Assembly (NCBI RefSeq): GCF_018255755.1
Contig: NZ_CP073766.1
Span: 5,020,501-5,084,500 of the forward strand
DNA: 64,000 nucleotides
Source of the DNA: Chitinophaga sp. HK235
GTDB lineage: Bacteria; Bacteroidota; Bacteroidia; Chitinophagales; Chitinophagaceae
Direction of reading: 5' to 3'
Shown here: piece after piece, positions 16,966 to 25,100 of the stretch
Numbering within the stretch: position 1 is the first letter of the stretch
Layout: the number at the start of each line of letters is the position of its first letter
The notes under the pieces: generated by a model
The model's input: only the letters and a program-made list of their open reading frames with translations
The model's database searches: none
What the model was told of the DNA's origin: nothing
Program-made: the position numbers and the translations under genes

Positions 16966-16973
16966 TAAATTTG
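16966..16973 (+). promoter_or_regulatory. -7 box upstream of the AlkB-like gene
   Basis: TAAATTTG lies 4 nt before the ATG at 16978, which would make the transcript leaderless if used. A TTG at 16950-16952 is only 13 nt away, shorter than normal, so the call is tentative. Confidence 0.4.
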
Positions 16974-16977
16974 TGCT

Positions 16978-17598
16978 ATGAGTTTGCAGGGAAGTCTATT
17001 CGATGAACCAGCCCCCGGGAATGTCATCAGTTTAAAGAACGGAGAACTGGCTTATTATCCGCACTTTTTCAATAAAGCGGAAAGTGATACGTATATGCAG
17101 ACATTGCTGGACACCATCGCCTGGAAACAGGAATCAATGCGGATGTACGGCAAAGAGGTTTTATTTCCCCGGTTAATGGCCTGGTATGGCGATGCAGCCA
17201 CTTCCTACAGTTTTTCAGGCAATACGTTTGTGCCACAGCCCTGGACGCAAGCATTAACAGACATTCGCGACCGTATTACCCCAACGGCCGGCACCACATT
17301 CAACAGTGTATTGCTCAACCTGTACCGTGATGGCAGCGACTCTATGGGATGGCATGCTGATGATGAGCCGGAACTGGGCCCTCAGCCAGTTATCGCCTCT
17401 GTTAACTTTGGCGCTGCCCGCCGCTTTTTGTTACGCTATAAAAGTGATCATCACCTGAAGTATGAAATATTGCTGGAACACGGCTCCCTCCTCATCATGA
17501 AAGGGACCCTGCAGCAATACTGGGAACACCAGGTACCCAAAACAAGCCGCCAGATCTCCGGAAGGATCAACCTCACCTTCCGCTTTATCCACCCGTAA
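16978..17598 (+). CDS. AlkB-like Fe(II)/2-oxoglutarate-dependent dioxygenase
   Basis: 206 residues. The iron triad H126-x-D128...H184 is present (GWHADDEPELG; YWEHQVPK) with 2-oxoglutarate-binding Arg196 and Arg202 in SGRINLTFR. NLYRDGSDSMGWHADD is the hallmark of the AlkB/ALKBH2-3 type. It oxidatively removes methyl groups from 1-methyladenine and 3-methylcytosine in DNA or RNA. It lies between the AlkA-like glycosylase and a SIR2-like gene that starts 17 bp after its stop, so the three are likely co-expressed at least in part. Confidence 0.93.
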   Translation: MSLQGSLFDEPAPGNVISLKNGELAYYPHFFNKAESDTYMQTLLDTIAWKQESMRMYGKEVLFPRLMAWYGDAATSYSFSGNTFVPQPWTQALTDIRDRITPTAGTTFNSVLLNLYRDGSDSMGWHADDEPELGPQPVIASVNFGAARRFLLRYKSDHHLKYEILLEHGSLLIMKGTLQQYWEHQVPKTSRQISGRINLTFRFIHP

Positions 17599-17615
17599 AA
17601 CCATATACACCTGCT

Positions 17616-18494
17616 ATGAACAACCTTATTTTACTCATTGGAAATGATATCAACAACATTTCCAGCGGACAAAGCTGGAAAGACCTGTTGCAGGATATTA
17701 TCACCTTCTGTCATACAGGCGACTGCGTGGAACTGGATGATAAAAAACCATTCCCGCTGCTGTATGAAGAAGTGTTTCTAACCGCCATCAAAAGAGAAAA
17801 AATGCGGGAAAGGGAACTGAAAGCATTTATTGCCATCAAAGCCGCTGAAATAAAATCCAACGGCATCCATGAAGCAATCAGAGCACTCAAGCCGGCGCAT
17901 ATCCTCACCACCAACTATGAGTTCACCCTCGAAGGCCGCACCCCGTTTGAGAATACCAGTCTTATCAATGAAAAATTCTACAGCATCTTCCGGAAATATA
18001 CCATGGATGATATTCACTACTGGCATATTCACGGTGATTGCCTCAACCCCATGAGCATCAACCTGGGCTTTGAACATTATGGCGGTCAGTTGCAACTGAT
18101 GCGTAACTATGTGGTCAGCGGCACCTTCTATTCCAACAAGGAAGTACCAAAGGCTTCCTTACTGAGACGCATACACGCCAAACAGGTATACTTCCATTCC
18201 TGGATAGATTTTTTCTTTACCCGTGACATCCACATCTTCGGACTGTCGCTCGATTTTGTGGAAACAGACCTCTGGTGGCTGCTCACCTACAGAGCCCGGC
18301 AAAAATTTCATCATAAAAATATTCCGGTGCCCAATATCATCTACTACTATATTCCGGAAGAGCTAAAGGTTGCCTGCAAATTCAAGCTGGACCTACTTTC
18401 CGCCAATGATATCCGGATTGTAAGTCTTCCCGGAAAAGATAAACGGGCCTATTACAACACCATCATCCAACGCATAGAAAAGATGAAATCGTAA
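17616..18494 (+). CDS. SIR2-like domain protein
   Basis: 292 residues, a stand-alone SIR2_2-like fold with no second domain. Motifs in order: LIGNDIN at 7-13 (nucleotide loop), ILTTNYEFTLE with N100, WHIHGD with H139 (the Asn/His pair used by SIR2 NADases such as ThsA), and IHIFGLSLD at 206-213 followed by DLWWLLTYR. Related small SIR2 proteins occur in anti-phage defence, where they cleave NAD+, but some are simply uncharacterised. It sits 17 bp after the AlkB-like gene. Its role is inferred from motifs only; a link with DNA damage or defence is a hypothesis. Confidence 0.8.
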   Translation: MNNLILLIGNDINNISSGQSWKDLLQDIITFCHTGDCVELDDKKPFPLLYEEVFLTAIKREKMRERELKAFIAIKAAEIKSNGIHEAIRALKPAHILTTNYEFTLEGRTPFENTSLINEKFYSIFRKYTMDDIHYWHIHGDCLNPMSINLGFEHYGGQLQLMRNYVVSGTFYSNKEVPKASLLRRIHAKQVYFHSWIDFFFTRDIHIFGLSLDFVETDLWWLLTYRARQKFHHKNIPVPNIIYYYIPEELKVACKFKLDLLSANDIRIVSLPGKDKRAYYNTIIQRIEKMKS

Positions 18495-18603
18495 ACACTG
18501 ATTGTAACTTTCTGCACACTGGCAGCGTTTTTGCAAACAAGAGGTATACTGACAAAAGTAAACCGTCAGGTATCTTTTGTTGTTAAAGATTAAAATCACA
18601 ATT

Positions 18604-19332
18604 ATGTTTTTCGAATTAGCATTGACGCTGGCTACTACATTGATGACACCCGGAGAACCCGTGCAAAAGCAGCAGCCCGCAAGAAACCAGACCATTTATG
18701 TGAAAGAAGCCAAAGAACCCTGCACCGGCGTAGCCCCCATGGAATGCCTGCAGATAAAGGGACTCAAGGATACAGCGTGGTCAAACCTCTTCACCAACAT
18801 CGAAGGATTTAAATATATTCCCGGCTATCGTTACAAATTGTTAGTAAGGGTTACTACCATTAAAAATCCTCCGGCCGATGGCTCATCCATTAAATACACG
18901 CTGCGGAAAGTATTGGAGAAGAAAAAAGTAAATACGACTGCTGCTGAAAAAACAGTTAATACTGAAAATGGCCGTCTGTGGGCATTTATCACGAGCAAAA
19001 GATGGAACCTGATCAAAATGGGTGATAGCGTACTCACACAATCCGGTATCTGGGTTGAATTTGATCCGGCCACCAAACGCTTTCACGGCAAAGGCGGATG
19101 CAACAACATCTCCGGTGGTTTTAACGCCAGTGGTGAAAACATCAGCTTTACCATGCCCATCAGCACCAGAATGGCCTGCATGGATGAAAACGTAATGCGC
19201 CGTGAACACGAATTTCTGACCATGATCGGTGAACACAACTTCCGGTATGATGTAGCAGACCAGACACTCAACCTGTACGACAACAACAAATTGGTACTGA
19301 TGTTTGGTATGCAGCCCAAGGAAAATAAATAA
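18604..19332 (+). CDS. DUF4377 plus META-domain protein
   Basis: 242 residues from ATG 18604 (MFFELALTLATTLMTPGEP). The first half has DUF4377 features (KEPCTGVAPMECLQIKG, GFKYIPGYRY, NPPADGSSIKYTLRKV) and the second half, from about residue 125, is a META/HslJ-like domain (FDPATKRFHGKGGCNNISGG, STRMACMDENVMRREHEF). META proteins are small exported proteins linked to heat or antibiotic stress; their activity is unknown. The N-terminus is only weakly signal-like. It ends in its own terminator, just before the insertion sequence. Confidence 0.85.
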   Translation: MFFELALTLATTLMTPGEPVQKQQPARNQTIYVKEAKEPCTGVAPMECLQIKGLKDTAWSNLFTNIEGFKYIPGYRYKLLVRVTTIKNPPADGSSIKYTLRKVLEKKKVNTTAAEKTVNTENGRLWAFITSKRWNLIKMGDSVLTQSGIWVEFDPATKRFHGKGGCNNISGGFNASGENISFTMPISTRMACMDENVMRREHEFLTMIGEHNFRYDVADQTLNLYDNNKLVLMFGMQPKENK

Positions 19333-19356
19333 CTACTTACTCACTCATTAAGAAAA

Positions 19357-19390
19357 GAAGAGGGTGTATCAAAAGGCACCCTCTTTTTTT
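19357..19390 (+). terminator. terminator after the DUF4377/META gene
   Basis: AAGAGGGTG pairs with CACCCTCTT around a 10-nt loop and is followed by seven T. Confidence 0.9.
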
Positions 19391-19412
19391 ATGTAAGGTC
19401 AAACCAAATGAG

Positions 19413-21018
19413 GTGTTTTTGGTTTTTATAGCATGCCCAAAGGAAAAACACTTTCAGTAGTCTTTAAAGCAAACCTACAACACCAGGCGATGCTTTTTCC
19501 ACCCGAAATTGGAGATCTGATAGCAGAGAATCACCCAGTCCGTGTTGTGGATAATGTGATCGAAAAGATCGACATCACTTTATTATTAAAGCGGTATAAA
19601 GCAGGAGGGACGAGCAGTTATCATCCCCGAATGCTATTGAAAGTTCTTATTTACGCCTATATAAATAACATTTACAGCAGTCGTAAAATAGAAGAAGCAC
19701 TAGGACAGAACATCCACTTTATGTGGGTAAGCGGAATGAGTAAACCTGATCATAATACTATCAATAGGTTCCGCGGCGAACGCCTACAAAAAGTATTACA
19801 GCCTATATTTACCCAAGTGGTCCTGCTGTTATGTGAAGAAGGCTTATTAAACATAAAAGAGTTATACACTGACGGGACAAAGATAGAAGCCCAGGCCAAT
19901 CGCTATAGTTTTGTATGGGGCAATGGTATTAAGAATAGCAAAGAAAAAATAAAACAGCAGCTAAATGACTTGTGGAAATATGCCCAATCAGTGGCAGCTT
20001 CAGAGTTAGATGATGATACAGACCCATCTGGCTATGACAAAATAGACAGCGAAAAAGTCAGTAAAACAATAGCCGCTATCAATGAAGCCATCAAAGACAA
20101 ACCAGTAGATAAGCAGATCAGACAAAAGCTGGGATATGCTCGCCGTAACTGGCCTACAGCCTTGGAGAAGTATGAAAAGCAAGAAGAAATCTTAGGTACA
20201 GACCGCAATAGTTATAGCAAAACCGATCCCTCTGCCACCTTTATGCGAATGAAAGAAGACCATATGGGGAATGGTCAGCTCAAACCAGCATATAATCTTC
20301 AAATAAGTACTAATAATCAATATATCGTCAATTACAGCCTCCATCAGCAGACTACAGACACTTCCACTTTAATTAATCACCTCCAACAGTATATAAATCA
20401 ATATAAGCGTGTACCCAGCAATATTACAGCAGATGCAGGGTATGGTAGTGAACAGAACTATCAGTGGCTGGAAAACAAGCGGATCACAGCTTATGTAAAG
20501 CATACTTCCTTCGACCGAAATCAGCGCCAGTCAACTAAAGCAGCGGAAAAGTTCAAGGTTGAAAACTTACCCTACAATGCTGAAAAAGATTATTACATCT
20601 GCCCTGCTGGCCAGCGAATGCGCAGAAAAAGCATATTCCCCAAAACAAACAAAAACGGTTATGAACAAACGATAACTACGTATCAGGCTAGAACATGCGA
20701 GGGGTGTACATTACGGACGCAATGCCATAAACAACCAACAAATCGTGTCATAGAAGTAAATCATAATCTAAATCGCCTTAAATCTCTGGCTGACAAGCGA
20801 TTAAAAACGAAAAAAGGTATACAGAAGCGCAAACAACGATGCTACGATGTGGAGCCTGTCTTCGCTAATATCAAGCATAACCATGGCTTTAAAAGATTTA
20901 TGCTGAAAGGGTTGGATAAAATAACCACCGAAATAGGATTACTGGCCATGGCTCACAATCTTAGAAAGAAAACAGCATAAAATCGGACTAACCCTTCACT
21001 CCTAAAAATGAAAATCAC
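19413..21018 (+). mobile_element. IS1182-family insertion sequence (ends approximate)
   Basis: A single full-length transposase gene with short flanks. Candidate imperfect terminal inverted repeats are 19413-19428 (GTGTTTTTGGTTTTTA) and 21003-21018, whose reverse complement is GTGATTTTCATTTTTA: 13 of 16 match, but the sequence is T-rich and could match by chance. No target-site duplication was seen. The element lies in the space between terminators at 19357-19390 and 21049-21085, so no host gene is broken. Confidence 0.6.
19433..20980 (+). CDS. IS1182-family DDE transposase
   Basis: 515 residues, apparently intact. N-terminal DUF772-type DNA-binding region (SYHPRMLLKVLIYAY; MSKPDHNTINRFR) and a catalytic DDE core with D147 in LYTDGTKIEA, D334 in ITADAGYGSE and E474 in YDVEPVFANIKHNHGF. 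A cysteine cluster (CEGCTLRTQCHK, ~422-432) precedes the Glu as usual in this family. The codon texture is more A/T-rich than the neighbouring genes, consistent with a recent arrival. Cut-and-paste transposition of its own element is the expected activity. Confidence 0.95.
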   Translation: MPKGKTLSVVFKANLQHQAMLFPPEIGDLIAENHPVRVVDNVIEKIDITLLLKRYKAGGTSSYHPRMLLKVLIYAYINNIYSSRKIEEALGQNIHFMWVSGMSKPDHNTINRFRGERLQKVLQPIFTQVVLLLCEEGLLNIKELYTDGTKIEAQANRYSFVWGNGIKNSKEKIKQQLNDLWKYAQSVAASELDDDTDPSGYDKIDSEKVSKTIAAINEAIKDKPVDKQIRQKLGYARRNWPTALEKYEKQEEILGTDRNSYSKTDPSATFMRMKEDHMGNGQLKPAYNLQISTNNQYIVNYSLHQQTTDTSTLINHLQQYINQYKRVPSNITADAGYGSEQNYQWLENKRITAYVKHTSFDRNQRQSTKAAEKFKVENLPYNAEKDYYICPAGQRMRRKSIFPKTNKNGYEQTITTYQARTCEGCTLRTQCHKQPTNRVIEVNHNLNRLKSLADKRLKTKKGIQKRKQRCYDVEPVFANIKHNHGFKRFMLKGLDKITTEIGLLAMAHNLRKKTA

Positions 21019-21048
21019 AAAATCATTATAAAAATCTGGATATCAAAC

Positions 21049-21085
21049 AAAGAAGCCGTCTCTTGTTTTGAGACGGCTTCTTTTT
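21049..21085. terminator. terminator downstream of the IS and of the TIG lipoprotein gene
   Basis: AAAGAAGCCGTCTC and GAGACGGCTTCTTT form a 14-bp stem with a TTGTTTT loop. It can serve the minus-strand gene ending at 21134; the plus-strand side has TTTTTC. Confidence 0.85.
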
Positions 21086-21133
21086 CTTTCTTTACTAATA
21101 AAGCTATGGTATAACAACTAAAACACTGTGTTA

Positions 21134-21502
21134 TTAATAGGCGTCATTGCCTGGTCCCTGCACGGCAGCTACCAGCTTCCGTGTGGGATGATATTCAAAC
21201 AACATAGCGTTGGAGATGTTGTCTCCTACTGCTACTACCACTTGTACAGTATCAGCTTTCTGCTCTGGTACCTGTACCAGCAGATAATCAGCATCAGCAT
21301 GCAATACCTGTGCTGATACTTCACCAAAGATCACTTTGTTGGAAGCCTTATCCTGGCTGAAACCATGACCTCTGATGATCAGAAAATTTCCGGCGTTACC
21401 GGCTACTGTAGCTGTTTCTTTCTTTTCCTGGTTTGGGGTACAAGCTGTCATCGCTGTTATCATCAACAGCAGGGATACCACAAACATTCTTAAATGTTTC
21501 AT
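21134..21502 (-). CDS. small lipoprotein with IPT/TIG-like domain
   Basis: 122 residues from ATG 21502 (MKHLRMFVVSLLLMITAMTAC), with a lipobox Cys at 21; an ATG 11 codons upstream would spoil the signal. The remainder is one immunoglobulin-like TIG domain (NFLIIRGHGFSQ, SNKVIFGEVSAQ, SNAMLFEYHP). TIG domains usually mediate binding in cell-surface proteins. It is a single-gene unit: promoter at 21622-21651 and terminator at 21049-21085. No partner is evident nearby. Confidence 0.8.
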   Translation of the reverse strand: MKHLRMFVVSLLLMITAMTACTPNQEKKETATVAGNAGNFLIIRGHGFSQDKASNKVIFGEVSAQVLHADADYLLVQVPEQKADTVQVVVAVGDNISNAMLFEYHPTRKLVAAVQGPGNDAY

Positions 21503-21621
21503 GTTTTTATACTTCTTTTTGGGGGCGGGTAACAAACCCTGTTACAAATAAATCCGGGTTAACACTATCGCATGTTGCAACTCTTATCCGCAACAGTATA
21601 TAATCGGTATTAAAACGGACG

Positions 21622-21651
21622 CAAATTTACGACGATTCTTTGTAAAAACAA
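21622..21651 (-). promoter_or_regulatory. promoter of the TIG lipoprotein gene
   Basis: On the minus strand TTG (21651-21649), a 19-nt spacer and TAAATTTG (21629-21622): a full match to the Bacteroidota consensus. The leader to the ATG at 21502 would be about 115 nt and contains no structure I recognise. Confidence 0.65.
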
Positions 21652-21716
21652 TCGAGTTAACCAACAAAATTTTAAAATTACGTACTACTACGTATCATCC
21701 TTATTCAATCAGCATA

Positions 21717-22463
21717 TCACTTTTTTAACAGCTGCAACTTGTTGTATTCCCAGTTCATACGAGCGATGTGCAATACCGAAATCTGCTGCGGACATTCTGC
21801 TTCACAAGCCTCTGTATTGCTGCAATGACCAAACCCTTCCGCATCCATCTGGTCTACCATCTGCTGCACTCTTTCTCTTGCTTCTATTTCTCCCTGTGGC
21901 AACAATGCCAGGTGCGTTATTTTAGCACTGGTAAACAATGCAGCGCTGGAATTTTTACACACCGCCACACAGGCACCACAACCAATACACGCCGCCGCAT
22001 CAAAAGCAGCTTCCGCCACACCATGCCCCACCGGTATACTGTTGGCCTCCGGCGCCTGCCCGGTATTCACTGAAATAAAACCACCCGCCTGTATCACACG
22101 ATCCAAAGCACTGCGGTCTATTTTCAGATCACACCTTACCGGAAAAGCAGTAGCACGAAACGGCTCTATATATATCACCTCTCTTTCCCCGAAACTGCGC
22201 ATATGCAGCTGGCAGGTGGTGGTGTTTTTCAGCGGCCCGTGTGCACGACCATTGATCATCACACCGCACTGTCCGCAAATGCCTTCCCTGCAATCATGGT
22301 CGAACTCGATAGTCCGTTCGCCCTTTCCCAGCAGCTGTTCATTCAACATGTCCAGCATCTCCAGAAAAGACATATCCGGATCAACTTCTGCCAGTTCATA
22401 ATCCAGCATCTTACCAGCAACCTGGCTGTTTTCCTGTCTCCATATTTTTAATCGTATATGCAT
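21717..22463 (-). CDS. sdhB: succinate dehydrogenase/fumarate reductase iron-sulfur subunit
   Basis: 248 residues. Cysteines for three clusters are present: [2Fe-2S] C58, C63, C66, C84 in CREGICGQCG; the ferredoxin set C159, C162, C165, C169 in CIGCGACVAVC; and C214, C220, C224 in CSNTEACEAECP. It passes electrons between the flavoprotein and the cytochrome b subunit, in the TCA cycle and respiration (menaquinone expected). Last gene of a tightly packed operon: 10 bp after sdhA. A weak TACGT/ACGTA hairpin at 21677-21693 may end the transcript. Confidence 0.95.
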   Translation of the reverse strand: MHIRLKIWRQENSQVAGKMLDYELAEVDPDMSFLEMLDMLNEQLLGKGERTIEFDHDCREGICGQCGVMINGRAHGPLKNTTTCQLHMRSFGEREVIYIEPFRATAFPVRCDLKIDRSALDRVIQAGGFISVNTGQAPEANSIPVGHGVAEAAFDAAACIGCGACVAVCKNSSAALFTSAKITHLALLPQGEIEARERVQQMVDQMDAEGFGHCSNTEACEAECPQQISVLHIARMNWEYNKLQLLKK

Positions 22464-22473
22464 ACACGATAGT

Positions 22474-24384
22474 TTATTTATAACTTCTCACGGTAGGTAT
22501 AACAAATTCAAACTTCAGTGGCTCTTTATGCAATACAGGTGGGTTGTCTTTTCCTGCCCATTCCCAGGCCGAGATAAAAGAAAAGTCCTGGTCATTGCGC
22601 CTGGCTTCTCCTTCCGGTGTCTGATATTCTACCCGGAAATGAGCGCCACAGGATTCTTCGCGCGTCAGCGCATCATAACACATCAGTTCACCAAGCTCCA
22701 AATAGTCTGCAACCCTACCTGCTTTTTCCAGTTCACTGTTGATGGCCATCCCCCCGGGTATGTAAAGCTGTTCATAAAACTGCTGCCGTAATGCCTTTAT
22801 CTCACTGATAGCCTGCTCCAGGCCTTCCCTGGAGCGAGACAGGCCACATTTGTCATACAGAATTTTACCCAGTGTTTTATGGAAATGATCAGCAGATAAC
22901 TTACCACCTATAGACATCAATGCGCGCAACTGCCCTTCTACTCTTGCCGCTGCACTCTCGAAAGCAAGCTGACTGGTATCTATCGGAGGCGTTTTGATTT
23001 CATCAGCCAGATAGTTGCCCAACGTATAAGGTGCAATGAAATAACCGTCCACACAGGCCTGCAACAGTGAATTAGCTCCCAACCTGTTAGCACCGTGATC
23101 AGCAAAATTGGCCTCGCCCAACGCAAACAGGCCCGGGATGGTTGTCATCAGCTCATAATCTACCCACAGACCTCCCATCGAAAAATGTGCAGCCGGCGAA
23201 ATACGCATCGGTTCTTTATAAGCATCGACCCCGGTGATTTTTTCGTACATGCGGAAGAGGTTACCATACTTCTCGCGGATTTTTGGCTCTCCCTGTTCCT
23301 TAATGGCCCTTGAGAAATCGAGGTATACCGCATTTTTTAAAGGCCCTATGCCATAACCCGCGTCTATACGCTCTTTGGCAGCCCTGGAGGCAATATCCCT
23401 GGGCGACAGGTTACCAAAAGCCGGATATCTTCGTTCCAGATAATAATCCCGATCTTCCTCCGGAACCTGGTTGGGCAGACGTTTTTCGTCCTTGTTTTTG
23501 GGCACCCATATACGGCCATCATTGCGCAGTGATTCCGACATCAGCGTCAACTTGGACTGGTATTCGCCCGACTGTGGCAGGCTGGTGGGATGGATCTGCG
23601 TCCAGCTGGGGTTGGCAATGAGTGCGCCCTTTTTATGTGCCCGCCAGATGGCAGAACCATTACATCCCATAGCCAGGGTAGACAGGTAATAAATCTTACC
23701 GAATCCGCCAGTGGCCAATATCACAGCATGGGCACCATGACGCTCTATATTGCCGGTATCCAGATTCCGGACAATCACACCCCTTGCCTTTCCGTCTATC
23801 GTTACCAGGTCCAGCATTTCATGACGGGCAAACAACTGCACCGTGCCCAGGTGTACCTGCCGCATCAATGCCTGATAGGCTCCCAGCAATAGCTGTTGAC
23901 CAGTTTGTCCCCGTGCATAAAAGGTCCGCGACACCTGTACCCCACCGAAAGAGCGGTTATTGAGATAACCACCGTATTCCCGGCCGAAAGGCACGCCCTG
24001 CGCCACCGCCTGGTCTATCAGACTGGCACTGCATTCTGCCAACCGGTATACATTGCCCTCCCTTGATCGGAAATCACCTCCTTTGATCGTATCATAAAAC
24101 ATACGGAAGATGTTATCTCCGTCATTTTTATAGTTCTTACAGGCATTCACACCTCCCTGCGCTGCCACTGAATGGGCGCGGCGTGGGGTGTCCTGAAAAC
24201 AGAAGCTTTTTACCCGATATCCCATCTCCCCAAGGGAAGCTGCAATAGAGCTTCCGGCCAGTCCGGTGCCCACTACAATTACCTCCAGCTTCCTGCGGTT
24301 GGCCGGGTTGACCAGTTTCGCATGCTCCTTGTAATAACGCCACTTGTCCTCCAGTGGCCCGTCCGGTATTTTTGATTCCAGCAT
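22474..24384 (-). CDS. sdhA: succinate dehydrogenase/fumarate reductase flavoprotein subunit
   Basis: 636 residues. FAD-binding VVGTGLAGSSIAASLG near the N-terminus (~37-52), the covalent-flavin region RAHSVAAQGGVNA, and the substrate-site segments HPTSLP, SPAAHFSMGG and GANRLGANSLLQ. It oxidises succinate to fumarate at the cytoplasmic face of the membrane complex. The length and the long C-terminal helical domain fit the Bacteroidota B-type enzyme. The gene lies 6 bp after sdhC and 10 bp before sdhB. Confidence 0.96.
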   Translation of the reverse strand: MLESKIPDGPLEDKWRYYKEHAKLVNPANRRKLEVIVVGTGLAGSSIAASLGEMGYRVKSFCFQDTPRRAHSVAAQGGVNACKNYKNDGDNIFRMFYDTIKGGDFRSREGNVYRLAECSASLIDQAVAQGVPFGREYGGYLNNRSFGGVQVSRTFYARGQTGQQLLLGAYQALMRQVHLGTVQLFARHEMLDLVTIDGKARGVIVRNLDTGNIERHGAHAVILATGGFGKIYYLSTLAMGCNGSAIWRAHKKGALIANPSWTQIHPTSLPQSGEYQSKLTLMSESLRNDGRIWVPKNKDEKRLPNQVPEEDRDYYLERRYPAFGNLSPRDIASRAAKERIDAGYGIGPLKNAVYLDFSRAIKEQGEPKIREKYGNLFRMYEKITGVDAYKEPMRISPAAHFSMGGLWVDYELMTTIPGLFALGEANFADHGANRLGANSLLQACVDGYFIAPYTLGNYLADEIKTPPIDTSQLAFESAAARVEGQLRALMSIGGKLSADHFHKTLGKILYDKCGLSRSREGLEQAISEIKALRQQFYEQLYIPGGMAINSELEKAGRVADYLELGELMCYDALTREESCGAHFRVEYQTPEGEARRNDQDFSFISAWEWAGKDNPPVLHKEPLKFEFVIPTVRSYK

Positions 24385-24390
24385 CTCAGC

Positions 24391-25059
24391 TTATTTTAAG
24401 AAGTGAACGTAAACCGGTATCAACGCAAAACCAGCACAGATACCTACACTGTAAAGCCAGCCGAAAACCTTTATCCATCGAACATATCGCGGATGATATA
24501 CACCCAGCGTTCTGGCTGCACTAAAAAAACCATGTATCAAATGATAGCATAACGCCACCATACACAACACATATATCAGCACATACCAGGTTTCGCTGTA
24601 GACCGCCACCACCAAGGTGTACAGGTCTTTGTTTCCCCTCGCGTCCAGCGGTAATGATCCAAATTTGTACACATACCAGAAATCCCTGAAATGAATCACC
24701 AGAAAAATAAAAATGATCGTACCCAGCAATCCCATATTACGCGTATACCATTTGCTGACCGTCCCTCTCCTGTCATAATGGTATTTTACATCTCTTGAAC
24801 GTTTATTCGTCAACGTTATAATGATTGCATATATCACATGCACAATGATACTGATGTATAACACCCAGGAAATAATTTTGATGATGATATTTCCTGACAA
24901 CAGATGCGAATAATAATTGAATTGCAGATGTGCCTTCTCCTCCGGCAGCAGCAGCTGCAGGTTTCCCAGGAAATGAATGACCAGAAAAAGACACAGGAAT
25001 AATCCCGTAAATGCCATCCAGTTTTTTCTGGTTAATGTTTTTTGTTTCCACTGACCCAT
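24391..25059 (-). CDS. sdhC: succinate dehydrogenase cytochrome b subunit
   Basis: 222 residues with five membrane helices, the B-type arrangement in which one diheme cytochrome b replaces SdhC and SdhD. The helices carry histidines placed for heme ligation (VIHFLG, IVHVIY, VIHFRDFW, CYHLIHGFF). It anchors SdhAB and exchanges electrons with the quinone pool. It is encoded upstream of sdhA with a 6-bp gap, and 41 bp downstream of the porin-like gene, so the four genes probably form one transcript. Confidence 0.94.
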   Translation of the reverse strand: MGQWKQKTLTRKNWMAFTGLFLCLFLVIHFLGNLQLLLPEEKAHLQFNYYSHLLSGNIIIKIISWVLYISIIVHVIYAIIITLTNKRSRDVKYHYDRRGTVSKWYTRNMGLLGTIIFIFLVIHFRDFWYVYKFGSLPLDARGNKDLYTLVVAVYSETWYVLIYVLCMVALCYHLIHGFFSAARTLGVYHPRYVRWIKVFGWLYSVGICAGFALIPVYVHFLK

Positions 25060-25100
25060 AACCTGATATTTTTAAGTCGACGGTAATCAATAATGGCCTT

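Noticed and set aside
19413..21018. A target-site duplication bounding the insertion sequence
   Set aside because: The flanking bases at the candidate ends do not match; ends are left approximate.
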